A stretch of 64,000 bases of DNA from Symbiodinium sp. CCMP2592 (GCA_905221615.1 CAJNDT010000326.1:1-64000), one strand, 5' to 3'. Counted from the first letter of the stretch, positions 35,227 through 45,749 are shown. The notes: generated by a model from the letters alone, not told the origin. Program-made: numbers and translations.

Positions 35227-35288
35227 CAGTGCCATGCAACGAGCATGCCTGCCACCTGAGCAACGTCGCTGTATGCAACCCAAACCAT
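33411..35288 (-). CDS. Fatty-acid hydroxylase/sterol-desaturase fused to TauD/TfdA dioxygenase, copy 1
   Basis: Start chosen at the ATG at 35288, giving 625 residues; the open frame extends further upstream without an ATG. Residues about 55-200 contain several hydrophobic helices (CLWWWAGTLGLICVMLNMIQ). The diiron histidine boxes follow: HRILH (206-210), HKMHH (218-222) and HHQDHH (305-310), as in membrane fatty acid hydroxylases and C-5 sterol desaturases. Residues about 365-625 form a TauD/TfdA-like Fe(II)/2-oxoglutarate dioxygenase. It has HQD (H447, D449), the distal His in TLHKA (H597) and the 2OG-binding Arg in RLLWR (R610 or R614). Both active sites look intact, so two successive oxidations of a lipid-like substrate are possible. 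The substrate is unknown. Tandem with 36366-38228. Confidence 0.85.
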   Translation of the reverse strand: MVWVAYSDVAQVAGMLVAWHWPGAQQSQCSPSDSLDPAAQCGLSACLVLRKAVELKLLSCTAMLALSTPMCLWWWAGTLGLICVMLNMIQAGFEVARAPPFLTFALCGMCASDMIWLATNVGFEVLGGEMQRWRITPDPKQHARTSAYALQQIKSKFAGSWLDVCIFTGVWFASNLSFNCQGSLLRSVVGLLLMFCLLDFGLSLWHRILHLPCMYKYHKMHHSVHITQPWTNEVEHPVEALGNAVVKHGSVVLVSSCFELSPNVALAYFMLSTWYGVVVHSGYNPPPFDWIEWVPALRFIITPKHHQDHHSNGARNLGAITSIWDTLFQKALSIVEGPSARCKSTEASTPGRMGKTWKLASLRDISDDQLADLVQAVREHGMIVIPNQSWSLEEQEAFTSRLGEVTATVVGQAPDYFEVHPRIVRLSNFRADGTWKGARYQGAEVWHQDGDYMRMSERHILTVLCADKIPKKGGGTGFVDLVAAAAALPPSLRAKAKGLSCFTSARRNAEYMKRDFTAEDAERYPDQRMPVLHRHPRDGRELLLMGSELSVFEDRKHQPDVETTQSLFEHVLSPQWMYFHQYRPGDVIIWDNLQTLHKAIPFVNDGSDCRLLWRAQARVTEAFQW

Positions 35289-36203
35289 CCGTCCTTCCCC
35301 AAGGGCCAGCTGAGGACGGTGCTTTTTCTGGGAGGTGCCCCTCTGACAGGAATGAGCGAGAGCTCTCGAAGGAAAACCTGGCTGCCGCAAGCCAGATGCT
35401 GTCTGGCTGTCTGGCGGCTACATCGGAAACTGATGCCGTGCTTGTCTGCACGGCGAGCCCTGCATTCCAAGACGGAGTGTATCTGTCATGGGATTCCAGC
35501 ATTTCCAACACATATTGGACTAACGAGGTACATGAGGCATGGACTGGCACGGACCTTGACAGCTCTATGCTGTGGCGCCTTACGGGTATCTACTGTAGTG
35601 GACCGCACTATCTCCACGACAACATTTCAAGCCTTGGCGACTGCATCTGACGGCGGAAGCCTAACATGTCCATAGGCTGGGAAAGAGCTGGGCCTGGGCA
35701 CCTTTTCAGCCAGTTTTGTTGAGATTCGAAGACGAAGTGCCGGGCCTCTTCGGCACTGGGATGCCGGAGCCGGAGTCCTGGGTCGGAGATTTCTGCTTGA
35801 AATCAAACTGTCAAAAACCCCCCCTTCCAACAGAAGCTGCAGAAACAGTACTGACATGTACTGACAGTGCAGGTGTCGTTTTCCAGAGCCTGCTGCACTT
35901 CTTCTGCTGCGAAGAAAGTAGTCATGCTCCGGCTCCGGAGCTCGTTCATGGCAGCATCGCATCACCAGGATGTCTCCAGCAATCGACTGATTGGAAGCGT
36001 CCCGCCGATGCAAATGCTGCGAGCCTCTCGTAGCAAGGCCTGTAAATGGACAATGCATGCAAGGCTCCCGAGCGCCGTGGCACCAAGAGCGTCGCGTGCG
36101 TCTGTGCACGGTCACTATACTTTATTATTATACAATACTGGGCCGATGCCTTTAAGTCAAAGGCCCGGATTGATGCCACACTGGGGGGGCTAGCAGCTAG
36201 CAT

Positions 36204-38184
36204 CTCGCGCAGCTGCCGCGCTGTACAGCGAAAGAGCATGCCTCAGGCATGCTGTGTCACAAAACTCCGGTACGACGATCCGGCTTTACACTTTACAGGT
36301 GTCGCATCGTCCCGAGGGACAGAGGCAAAGGCCAAAGGCACACAAGCACGGCAACTTGCGCCACATCACCATTGGAAGGCTTCAGTCACCCGCGCCTGAG
36401 CGCGCCAGAGCAGACGGCAATCCGACCCGTCGTTGACAAAGGGCATGGCCTTATGAAGGGTTTGCAAGTTGTCCCAGATGATCACATCGCCTGGCCTGTA
36501 CTGATGGAAGTACATCCACTGGGGAGACAGGACGTGTTCGAACAGTGACAGGGTCGTCTCCACATCTGGCTGATGCTTCCGATCCTCGAAGACTGACAGC
36601 TCCGAACCCATGAGAAGCAGCTCCCGCCCGTCCCGAGGGTGTCGGTGAAGCACGGGCATACGCTGGTCCGGATATCTTTCGGCATCTTCCGCGGTGAAGT
36701 CTCTCTTCATGTACTCGGCATTCCGCCGAGCCGACGTGAAGCAGCTTAGGCCTTTAGCCTTGGCTCGCAATGAGGGCGGCAGGGCTGCAGCAGCAGCGAC
36801 CAGGTCAACGAAGCCGGTGCCACCTCCCTTCTTTGGAATCTTGTCCGCGCACAGGACGGTGAGGATGTGCCGCTCGGACATCCTCATGTAGTCACCGTCT
36901 TGGTGCCACACCTCGGCCCCTTGATACCTTGCACCCTTCCAGGTGCCATCGGCACGGAAGTTAGACAGCCGAACGATTCTCGGGTGAACCTCGAAATAAT
37001 CCGGAGCCTGGCCCACGACAGTAGCAGTAACTTCCCCCAAGCGCGAAGTGAACGCCTCCTGCTCCTCGAGGCTCCATGATTGGTTTGGGATCACAATCAT
37101 CCCATGTTCGCGGACTGCTTGGACCAAATCTGCAAGCTGATCATCGCTGATGTCACGGAGGCTGGCAAGCTTCCAGGTCTTTCCCATGCGGCCGGGCGTG
37201 CTGGCCTCGGTGCTCTTGCAGCGTGCCGAAGGTCCTTCAACTATGGACAAGGCTTTCTGGAAGAGCGTGTCCCAGATCGACGTGATGGCGCCAAGGTTCC
37301 TCGCGCCGTTCGAGTGATGGTCCTGGTGGTGCTTGGGAGTTATGATGAACCGCAACGCTGGCACCCGCTCAATCCAATCAAAGGGTGGCGGATTGTAGCC
37401 GGAATGTACCACGACACCGTACCAAGTCGAAAACAGGAAGTAAGCAAGGGCGACGTTGGGGCTCAGCTCAAAACAGCTGGACACCAGCACAACGCTGCCG
37501 TGCTTGACCACCGCGTTGCCCAGCGCCTCAACCGGATGCTCCACCTCGTTCGTCCATGGTTGCGTAATGTGAACCGAGTGGTGCATCTTGTGGTACTTGT
37601 ACATGCAGGGCAGGTGCAAAATGCGGTGCCACAACGACAGACCCAAGTCCAGCAAACAGAGCATCAGCAGCAATCCGACCACTGATCGGAGAAGGCTGCC
37701 CTGACAGTTGAAGGACAGATTGCTGGCGAACCAAATGCCTGTGAAAATGCACACGTCCAGCCAGGAGCCTGCGAATTTGGAATTGATCTGCTGCAGGGCA
37801 TACGCGGATGTCCTTGCAGGCTGCTTGGGATCCGGTGCAATCCTCCAGCGCTGCATCTCGCCGCCCAGCACTTCGAAGCCCACGTTGGTTGCAAGCCAGA
37901 TCATGTCTGAAGCACACATTCCACAAAGTGCAAATGTCAGGAATGGCGGTGCCCTTGCGACCTCGAAGCCCGCCTGAATCATGTTGAGCATGACACAGAT
38001 CAGGCCGAGTGTCCCGGCCCACCACCACCACAGACACATGGGCGTGCTCAGTGCAAGCATCGCTGTGCACGAGGGAAGCTTCAACTCGACAGCCTTTCGC
38101 AAGACTAAACATGCGCTCAAGCCGCACTGTGCTGCGGGATCTAGCGAGTCGCTGGGGGAGCACTGCGACTGCTGGGCTCCGGGC
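36204..38184. repeat. Tandem gene duplication, copy 2
   Basis: Near-identical to 33249-35226, with scattered substitutions. It has one extra CAC triplet near 38025-38035, which gives four instead of three Trp codons in a row on the minus strand. Confidence 0.92.
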
Positions 38185-38228
38185 TCTGGAGCGAGTGCTG
38201 CCGCAACTTCGGGAGGCGCCTGTGGCAT
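36366..38228 (-). CDS. Fatty-acid hydroxylase/sterol-desaturase fused to TauD/TfdA dioxygenase, copy 2
   Basis: A 620-residue ORF from the ATG at 38228. From GAQQSQCS onward it is almost the same protein as the copy at 33411-35288. Differences are few and mostly conservative (for example FMLSTW against FLFSTW). All His boxes, the HQD motif and the distal His and Arg are retained. The first about 18 residues (MPQAPPEVAAALAPEP) are unrelated to copy 1, because the duplication boundary lies at 38184. Two intact copies with independent 5' ends suggest both may be expressed. Head-to-tail arrays of near-identical genes are common in dinoflagellates. 35289-36203 between the copies holds no supported gene. 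Confidence 0.85.
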   Translation of the reverse strand: MPQAPPEVAAALAPEPGAQQSQCSPSDSLDPAAQCGLSACLVLRKAVELKLPSCTAMLALSTPMCLWWWWAGTLGLICVMLNMIQAGFEVARAPPFLTFALCGMCASDMIWLATNVGFEVLGGEMQRWRIAPDPKQPARTSAYALQQINSKFAGSWLDVCIFTGIWFASNLSFNCQGSLLRSVVGLLLMLCLLDLGLSLWHRILHLPCMYKYHKMHHSVHITQPWTNEVEHPVEALGNAVVKHGSVVLVSSCFELSPNVALAYFLFSTWYGVVVHSGYNPPPFDWIERVPALRFIITPKHHQDHHSNGARNLGAITSIWDTLFQKALSIVEGPSARCKSTEASTPGRMGKTWKLASLRDISDDQLADLVQAVREHGMIVIPNQSWSLEEQEAFTSRLGEVTATVVGQAPDYFEVHPRIVRLSNFRADGTWKGARYQGAEVWHQDGDYMRMSERHILTVLCADKIPKKGGGTGFVDLVAAAAALPPSLRAKAKGLSCFTSARRNAEYMKRDFTAEDAERYPDQRMPVLHRHPRDGRELLLMGSELSVFEDRKHQPDVETTLSLFEHVLSPQWMYFHQYRPGDVIIWDNLQTLHKAMPFVNDGSDCRLLWRAQARVTEAFQW

Positions 38229-38888
38229 CCATGTCAACCTGGCCGAAAAGAATTGCTGGCTGTCCGAGGTCAGAACATCCGCAACCGGCTGCTTCTCAGA
38301 CTCGTGCCTACGAGTTCAGCTTCTGCCGGTGCTGCCTATCGACGAGGCGATCGCGATAAGGCTGTACGCAGTCACACACAAGGCTTGGAATGTGATGCTC
38401 ACCTCTGGATCAACAACATTTTGGTGCAGCGCTGCTTCATGCTGCGGCAGGTATTTGCGGTGTTCTCAACAACGATTGGGAAAAGTCTTTCATCCGCAAC
38501 GAGCAACTACGCAAATCAGCGAACTAATTAACCACGTACTCTAAGGATCCAAGCTTTCCGAAAAAGTTTTAGCCAGCATCTTTTTCCGTCACCGGTTGCC
38601 ACCGTGCCGGGACGGCGCCGAGCCGCTCTCCCTCTCTGAAGCGACGAAGCCAAGCGAACTCGATATGCAGTCCTTCTGGTCTGGGTCTTGCGCGGCGAGA
38701 AGACCTGCGGCGTGTGAAGGGTTTCCGTGCTGATATACACAGATGCCATGCCGTCGCACCACGGCTCCTGCACTCCAAGACTGCAGGGAAAACATCTTAA
38801 ATCACATGGCGGCGGTGTACATGTCCGAGAACACAACTGGCCGAATCGGGGCACCATGTATGATTCGCAAGAGGAGCAGGTAGAACAT

Positions 38889-41800
38889 CTAGTAGGACTC
38901 ATAATCGTCAGTGTCGAAGAAGGCCGGCGCAGAGGAAAAATAGTAGGTTTGCTGACTGCCGTTCCGGCTTTGCACCATTTTATGCGGAACCGCTTCTTCG
39001 CCACCTTTGCTGGCACCGTTTGGCCTCCGCGATGCAAGGAGTGGGTTGAGGTAGAACGAAGTTGTGTCGGCACTCCTGTCCGATAGCTCCTTGCGGATCA
39101 TGCTACGATCCACACCGTCTGATCGCGGCGCATCGGGCATCGGGGCATAAGGGATCGGATTGCCCTTCCTCGACGGAGGCGGGGGTGGCCTTGGGATGGG
39201 CACAGAGTCTTTTCTGAGGACCCGCCCCCTGTCAAAGGACACGCGCAGCACCCCCGGAAAGCGGAACTGAAATTGCAGCGTACAGCCCAAACAGGAGACG
39301 CAAGGTACGTCCGAAAGGTGAAGGTTCAAGGTGAGGCCTTTAGGTACCCGGCCACTTCGGAGGACACTGGTATCCAAGGCTGCACACAAGGCCTGCACCT
39401 CCGCATCCCCTTCGCGAGTGTGACGGAGACGGCAAACGTAGAGGCCGTGACCCGCCGGAGCCCCGGCTACGGGCTCGCCACTTTCGAAGAGCCCGTCTGC
39501 CAAGGTGTCCTTCTCCGCGTTCTCCGCTTCGCTTAAACCGAGCTGCCAGGCACACTGGGCCCGGTGGAAGATGGAGCGGCTCACCGGATCCTTCTGTGCC
39601 TCCTCCTCACGAAAGTCCAGGATCCGTTGCCGACCCTCCGGAATGAAAGGATCACTGCTGGGACACAGGAGACCAAAGTGCTTCAGAAACTGTATGGTCC
39701 AATACTCACCGAGGGTAACGATGTCACTTTGCTCCACGCTGCGTTGGTATGTCGACACCTGCTCTGCCGAAGGCCGGCCATTTGCTGCTAACCTGGCGAA
39801 GGACTCCAGTCGCCGCAACGTCTCCTCGTAGCAGCAAGTGAGGCGCCTTTCGATGCTCGTCGCCTTGGGCAGCACCTGGAAGAACCTCAAGGCATCGTGC
39901 ACATCGAAGAGAGACTGCGGCGGGAACTCCTCCACCCGGCGTAAGGTCTCCTCCAGGAGGACTGGAGGACTTGCAGAAGGCAACAGCGGCAACACAGCAG
40001 CTACGATGCTACAGGCTAATTACAGGCTAAGCCGAGCTCTTCCCGCCGGGCCCCGGCCTCCAGGAGCGCCTGGAGGAAGCCCTGGGCCTCGCCGGGGAAG
40101 ACGAAGCGCGCGAAGGCGAAGGCGAGCTGCGCCAAGTGCAGGGTTTGGCAGTCCCGGATCTTTCGAACCGCAGCTGCGGAAGCCGCCGTAAGCCAGCGGG
40201 AGCAGCGGAAACCGACCATGGCCGCGGCCCAGCTGCTGTTGGCCAGATTCTGCGTATCATGATCCTGGATGCGCTCGATGGAGGCATCCAGCAGGCGCCG
40301 AAACAGTGGATCGTCCTTGAGAGCCAGGGTTGCATAGGCCCACATCATGTTCGAGAGACTCTGCGGATCCCAGCTGTTCACCTCGGGCCCTCGTCTGTCC
40401 ACCTCCTCTGCGATGGCCCGCAGCATCAGGTTGTCACACAGGTCCATGGTGGCCAGAGCCCAGGAGAAATTGGAAAGCTCCTGTGGAATGAAATCCTGGA
40501 TTTTTTTCGATGCCTCCCGCCCGACAGCAAGCACCATATTGTCATTCCGGAAACCTAGCGTGCTCAGTCCCCACACAAAGTTTGACATGTTTTGAGGCGA
40601 GAAGTCGCCGAACTCGCAGCGTGCACGGACCACGGCACGGAGCCACTCAGGCTCACGGCGTTTCATGGTTGCGAAGGCCCACGTGCAGATAGAGATGTCC
40701 AACGGACAGAAGCGCTGAATGTCTTCAATGGCCCGAGATGTTAGTGCCCGGAGCATCAGTGGCTCTTGCAACTGCATACGCGCACAAGCCCAAAGTGTAT
40801 TGGACACATGTTGTGGCTCGAACTCATGGATTCGCCGCTGCGTTTGAACAGAAACCATCTCAACCCAGGCGCCTCCACCACGGTAGCAGACTACTCCGAG
40901 CCCGTGCAAGGAGTTGGCGATCTGCCTGATGCGATCAGTCTTCACCTATATGGCCTACAGCGACTCCGGACAGACACACTATCTCCAACAACGTACATGT
41001 TTGTGGGAGTGGCATGCATGAATGTGTACTCAACTTTGTACATGCATGTAATCATGCCAGCATACAGACATACTACATCATTGCCCTACCTAAACACTAC
41101 CTAAACTTAACACGTCATAAGCCCTAAAATTAATTGTCATGTATTATCTATCAATCGACCTATCCATTTGTCCATCCAGAAATCTCTCCATGAATCCAGC
41201 TATACATCTATCTATCCATCTATCAGTCCATCTATCAACCTATCAATCCATCTATCTGCCTATCTTCCTCAATGTATGTATGTGCTCGCGTGCGCATGCA
41301 TGCATAGTATGTGCATGTGTACCTATGCAAGTTCACAGACGTGTCCAAACATATCTGATAGTGCAACGTATCACCGAGCGCCGTGCTTGCGTACATAGAT
41401 ATAACGTAGACGCGTGCATGCATGTATAGTAACGCGCAGATGCACGTATACGCAGCGCGTTTACACATGTTCACAAAACCTTGTGAGCGACATTGTTGGA
41501 GACTAGCACGAATAGCACCGAAACCCACAGACCCACGGACATACCGGCCTGCCTACCGGCCGACATGGCCACCTTCTACTTGAATCTACCTATTTTGGCG
41601 GAGTATGATTATGTGCCGAATCGACTTCTTGACGAGTTGCCGCGAGCCGAAGAAGGGTAGCCGTGATCTGAAGCGCTCCAACAATAAGAGGAAGCGGGGA
41701 TCCCTGAACACCTCTGCAGTCACCGGAACCTTCCCCAGTCGATGCAGCGCCGTGGAGATGACGATGGCACCTTCGAGCTCCCGCACCGTTGCCAAAATGC

Positions 41801-41966
41801 TTTCCACGCTCTCGGCACTGACGATGAGCTCCTGCAGCTCCTTCTGACGGTTTCTGGCATCCTCCCCTTCATCCTTCCCACCAAATACGGGCGAGGCTCG
41901 TGAACGTGCCGCACTGGAGCGGCGGGGGTCGCAGAAGCGCGGCGGGCCACCGAGCCACTCGCACAT
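38889..41966 (-). CDS. OPR-repeat protein with C-terminal cytidine-deaminase-like domain
   Basis: Three exon regions. Exon 1, 41966 to about 41610, starts MCEWLGGPP and carries a helical QKELQELIVSAESVESILAT. Exon 2, about 40940-40025, carries at least six about 37-residue helical repeats with the core PQ-x-LSN-x2-WA-x-ATL, typical of octotricopeptide (OPR) proteins that bind organellar RNA. Exon 3, about 39990-38889, has no ATG of its own near its start and begins after TTCTGCAAG, so it is joined by splicing. Exon 3 contains LHLSDVPCVSCLGCTLQF (about residues 225-242 of that frame) with the PCxxC motif of deaminases. Upstream sits GDAEVQALCAALD, where the usual H/C-x-E has Asp first. The tail is Pro/Ser-rich. 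RNA-processing or editing in plastid or mitochondrion is inferred. Microsatellite fills intron 1. Confidence 0.6.
41068..41285. repeat. Dispersed repeat plus TATC/CATC microsatellite in the OPR gene intron
   Basis: 41068-41128 shares ACATCATTGCCCTACCTAAA and CGTCATAAGCCCTAAAA with 22553-22608. It is followed by CTATCTATCCATCTATC repeats to about 41270. Confidence 0.75.
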
Positions 41967-42148
41967 GGCTTATTTGTCCCATGTTGCGACGACTGTGCTG
42001 GCTACTCACATCTGGCTTCGGGATGCTTTGGGGTGGCTTCGGCTATTCGGGGCTGGCCTTTGCTGTTTGAAGCGCTTTTGAACCTGATGGAAATCGCCGG
42101 TTCTCAGCAAGGTTGCGAAAGCTTCCGACATGCTCACACTTGTCCAGA

Positions 42149-42262
42149 TCACATCTCGAAGCCCAACGTGGCCTCCATGAGCGGTGTCTCCGCCTCGATT
42201 TCCTCAAACTCCGTCCCAATGGCTGCAAACACGGCGTCGCGCACCTGGCATCTGATGCCATG
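42149..42262 (-). pseudogene. Acyl-carrier-protein-like fragment
   Basis: The minus frame reads VRDAVFAAIGTEFEEIEAET then PLMEATLGFEM and a stop at 42149. The segment D/E-T-PLMEA-x-L matches the region just before the phosphopantetheine Ser of acyl carrier domains in dinoflagellate PKS/ketosynthase-type proteins. The Asp-Ser itself is missing: Gly-Phe stands there. A second copy lies at 63108-63251. Probably an exon relic. Confidence 0.35.
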
Positions 42263-43764
42263 CCGAATTCCACGATAACTTTGCAACTTTCAACCTTGGG
42301 GGATGCCAGGGATGCCATGTACAAGCCTGGCCTCGGCGCAACAGCCCCAGACGTGATTGCAGCTCTCTCGCAGTCCATTATGTGCTCTGGGGCTACGAGG
42401 CTTCGCAGCTCCGCGGTCTTCGCAGGCTGCTTGGGAGCTCCAATATAGCTACAAAAAAGTCTGGAAACATGAGGTTACTAATATGTTGTATACTTTACTG
42501 ATTCACTGCAGCGCCAGATGCTTGTCGCTGCGTCCAGCCCACTCAACCCTCTGTGCGGCAGCCGACAAGCTAACGTGTAAGTTTTTTGTCCATCTTGCAC
42601 GTCTGACTCACCATCACCATTGAAATCAACAGCGAGGTCTGATGCTGTAGGGCTTCGCGGTTTTAGGTACTCATGATGTTTAGCCAAACATCGTGCGCAA
42701 AGACCTTTAATTAAACAGAGGGAGATCCCGGACCTCGACGGAACACTCAGGAGCCTTACTCTGCGAATGACGGCGATGCGGCCCTAAACCCTGAACCTGT
42801 GAAACGTAAACGCATGAAACACTCAAAAACTCAAAAACTAAGCACAATGCAAAGCTAACAAAACAAAGCCGCGAGAGCTCATCGCTTCTTTTCAGACGAA
42901 CCACTCTGCTCGCGTGCGTCGGGACAGGTCCAGCGAAAGAGGCGACCTAGAACAAAAGCACTTAAACTACAAGACTAGACAGACTTGATGGTGTTTGGTG
43001 ATGGTTTGAGGTTTAAGGTTCGGGTTGAGGGTTTGGGCTCGGTGTTTGGGCGTCGGGCAGACATACAATCGACCGATCGATCAATCAAGACATTGGTACA
43101 TAATCAGACATGACGACACACAGTTTACCATGCATACAGACATTCTACCATGCTTTCTAACACGTACTAATGCATACCTACGCACCATACCTGCACACAA
43201 AGCATACGAGCGTGCAGCCCAGTACAAAACAATGCAACATAATGCAACAAAATACAATGCTGTGCAGCACAATACAGCACCAACAAAACAAGTACAAAGA
43301 CATGGCCGCAACAAGACATTCAGTGCATGCTTTGCAAGACACAGCAACACAGCACAACACAACACCATACAATACAATGCCACGCAATACAACGCCAAAC
43401 CATACAATGCCGTGCGATGCAATGCTCCAACTCCAGCACAGCCCAGTGCAGCACAATGCGGTAAAGTGGTACGCTGCAGCACAATTCAGGACAATGCAGC
43501 AAAACTTATAGTACAATGCACTACTGGGAAACAACAGTGCAATACAATGCAGTAGCATACAGTGTTGGCATGCATGCAATCTCTGCATGGGCTTGACGCT
43601 CGCTCAAGCGAACAGACCCTTTAATTTGAGGCTACAGTAGGTTCAGGATGACGGCAAGCTCAAAATCTGGGCCGCAAGCATAAGACTTCGCCGAAATGCA
43701 CACCGCCCTGATTGCCAAGCAACTCCCTCCTCCCCGTTCGTTCGACCCTCCTTATTTAGTTAGG
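42263..43764. repeat. Intergenic region with degenerate CAATACAATGC/ACAGCACAAC array
   Basis: 43195-43560 is a long degenerate run of ACAATGCA, CAGCACAA and CAATACAATGC words, which gives false Thr/Asn/Gln and Cys/Val/Leu frames. A short CCCTAAACCCTGAACC lies at 42783. No gene is supported. Confidence 0.6.
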
Positions 43765-44048
43765 TGTGAAAAGCGGAGGATTCCACTCAACTCTCGGTCA
43801 CAAAGCCCAAGGCAACCAATCGTAGATAAAAGCAAAGCAGCGGAGCAATGCAGGACAATCAGAGATTAAAACCGTAAGTTTGACGCTCAGCGGAAAGACA
43901 GCACTAGAACCCCCAGGCACTAGCGGATCTTTTGCTGGACCTGACGCAAGGTCGGTCTTGAGCAGTCAAGCTGCGTAGTGAGACAAAGTTGGCCTGAATC
44001 CTAACCAGAAGGCAGAAGCACATGTACGCATGTCTGTGACAAATCACA
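43765..44048 (-). repeat. 3' LTR (in element orientation)
   Basis: 284 bp, starting TGTGAAAAGCGGAGG and ending GACAAATCACA on the plus strand. One mismatch to the other LTR. Confidence 0.95.
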
Positions 44049-44056
44049 CCCCCCTC
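44049..44056 (-). promoter_or_regulatory. Polypurine tract
   Basis: GAGGGGGG on the minus strand, immediately adjacent to the 3' LTR. This is the expected position for plus-strand primer formation, and it fixes the orientation of the element. 44057-44594 between it and the last ORF has no supported coding sequence. Confidence 0.75.
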
Positions 44057-44594
44057 GACGCGAGCTCACGCGTGAGAAGAGCGGAGTTTAGGAGAGTCAC
44101 ATTCACTGATTGTGCACCGAGCCACACCTCTTCCGGTCAGCTAAGCTTGCAGCAATTAAGGACCATTAGATGTGGGTCGGTCTCTGCATCTGGATCATAC
44201 CTATGTTTCACTTCTGTACAAACGCAGCCTTTATGTGATCGTCAGGCGCATAGCGAATTGCCGTGTGATCGTTGGCAATCGGATGTTCCATCGGATCTAT
44301 GCGGGGGTAACACACTAGACTCAACGCGCTCAGAGTGTAGACTCGGCAGCATCGAGTGTCCGTGAAAAGAGAGGGACACACGAGGAAAATACCATGGCTA
44401 GCCATTGTACCCCTGTGGGTCTTCTCAGCGCGGCGCAGGCAAGGAAGGCTGAGGAAGTAGCGGAAATTGTATCATAGCCGGGTTTCACCATCAGAATCCG
44501 CCTGACCCTATTGACGTGTGGAACATGGGTCAGAAAGACTCAACTGGATTCACCTTGCAGTGACACAATACGTCGCCACGTAGGTCGACGGTCG

Positions 44595-45749
44595 TTACCT
44601 ACGATTTGTGGGGCTACGGGTACGGTCCTTGTTTCCTCGTCCAGGACCGCCCCTTCCTTTGTTTCCCTTATCACCCTTCCCTCGGCCTTTCTCCTGCTTT
44701 CCTTTTCCTTTCTCGGCTTTCCCTTTTCCTTTGCCCTTCGTCGGCTGCCTCGTGTCATCAGCTTCATCGATGAGGCCTGCCACATTTGAGCCAGTTCGGG
44801 ATTTGCCCTTGGCCGTTGTTTCTTTGGCCGGGCCCATCGTGCGAGATCGTGGCTCAGTCGAAGCGGAATCGGATGGGGCTGGAGGTGCGGTATCTGCGGT
44901 CTCAACAACGCGCTGTTGTGGGCGTCCCCGTGCCTCTGCACTCGTGATCACCCGACCAGGGGTCGGTCGCACAATCGAAGGAGCCCATTTCTCGTCGCGG
45001 GCTGACTTCGAAGGTGGGTTCGAAGCAGTGCGAACACTCGGTGCAGGGAACTTGGGGTTGATCCGCTCCTGAGTGGTAGCGGATGTGCCTCCAGGCGAGG
45101 CGGTTCTTCCCGCTCCTGTTTCCTCGGCAGAGGGAGCAATCACGCCAGCCGCCTTCATGTTGATAGGGTCATCGGGATTTGCATTCATTGAAATGATGAC
45201 GTTGGCGGCTTTCTTCCTGACAACAGGCAGCGTGTTCGGTGCATCATGATACATGCGAATAATACCTTCAATCGTCGGGTTGTCCAGATCAGGTTCCGGA
45301 ACCCGGGTCTTCATTCGCAGTACCAAGGGCAGACCCATTTGATCGGAGTAGGGCGCCCTTCCTGAGACCATCAGTGTCTCCCCTTCAGCGTGGGGGACAT
45401 TGTAGCCCGACTGCCTCGGCATCTTCCGACTCGGTGGATTTGACGGCGGTGGCATTTCGCGAGGCGGGGGCGGAGTCGTCTCAGGGGCGACACCTCCGAG
45501 ATGCTCTCGTCCAGTGCGTTGTGATGTCGGACCGGGTCGGATCACCCGTTCTAGCTCAGCATCATCCTCATCCTCATCATCCGGAGGAACGGGGACGGCA
45601 TGAGCCTCAGGAATCGACGCTTGTCGTTGCTCGGTGGCTTGCACTCTGCGCTGAGGCATATCTTCACGCCGTCGTGCCTGTCGAGCTGCAACGTCGAACT
45701 CTGTGAGGCTCCTCCAGTTCATCAGGTAGAGCCTCGAAGACATCTTCAT
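44595..45749 (-). CDS. LTR element ORF 7, basic Gly/Lys/Arg-tailed protein
   Basis: 384 residues from the ATG at 45749; a second ATG lies at 45722. It overlaps the end of ORF 6 by 86 bases in another frame. The N-terminal 100 residues are Arg/Glu/Pro-rich. About 120-200 looks globular (GLPLVLRMKTRVPEPDLDNP). The middle is Pro/Thr/Ser-rich. The last about 50 residues are KGKGK/GRGK/GRGG-type repeats ending RSPTNRR, which strongly suggests nucleic-acid binding. No CCHC knuckle is present, unlike ordinary Gag nucleocapsid. Function unknown. Confidence 0.6.
   Translation of the reverse strand: MKMSSRLYLMNWRSLTEFDVAARQARRREDMPQRRVQATEQRQASIPEAHAVPVPPDDEDEDDAELERVIRPGPTSQRTGREHLGGVAPETTPPPPREMPPPSNPPSRKMPRQSGYNVPHAEGETLMVSGRAPYSDQMGLPLVLRMKTRVPEPDLDNPTIEGIIRMYHDAPNTLPVVRKKAANVIISMNANPDDPINMKAAGVIAPSAEETGAGRTASPGGTSATTQERINPKFPAPSVRTASNPPSKSARDEKWAPSIVRPTPGRVITSAEARGRPQQRVVETADTAPPAPSDSASTEPRSRTMGPAKETTAKGKSRTGSNVAGLIDEADDTRQPTKGKGKGKAEKGKGKQEKGRGKGDKGNKGRGGPGRGNKDRTRSPTNRR

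Noticed and set aside
43195-43560. Thr/Asn/Gln-rich and Cys/Val-rich ORFs
   Set aside because: Both arise from a degenerate CAATACAATGC-type repeat and have no domain features.
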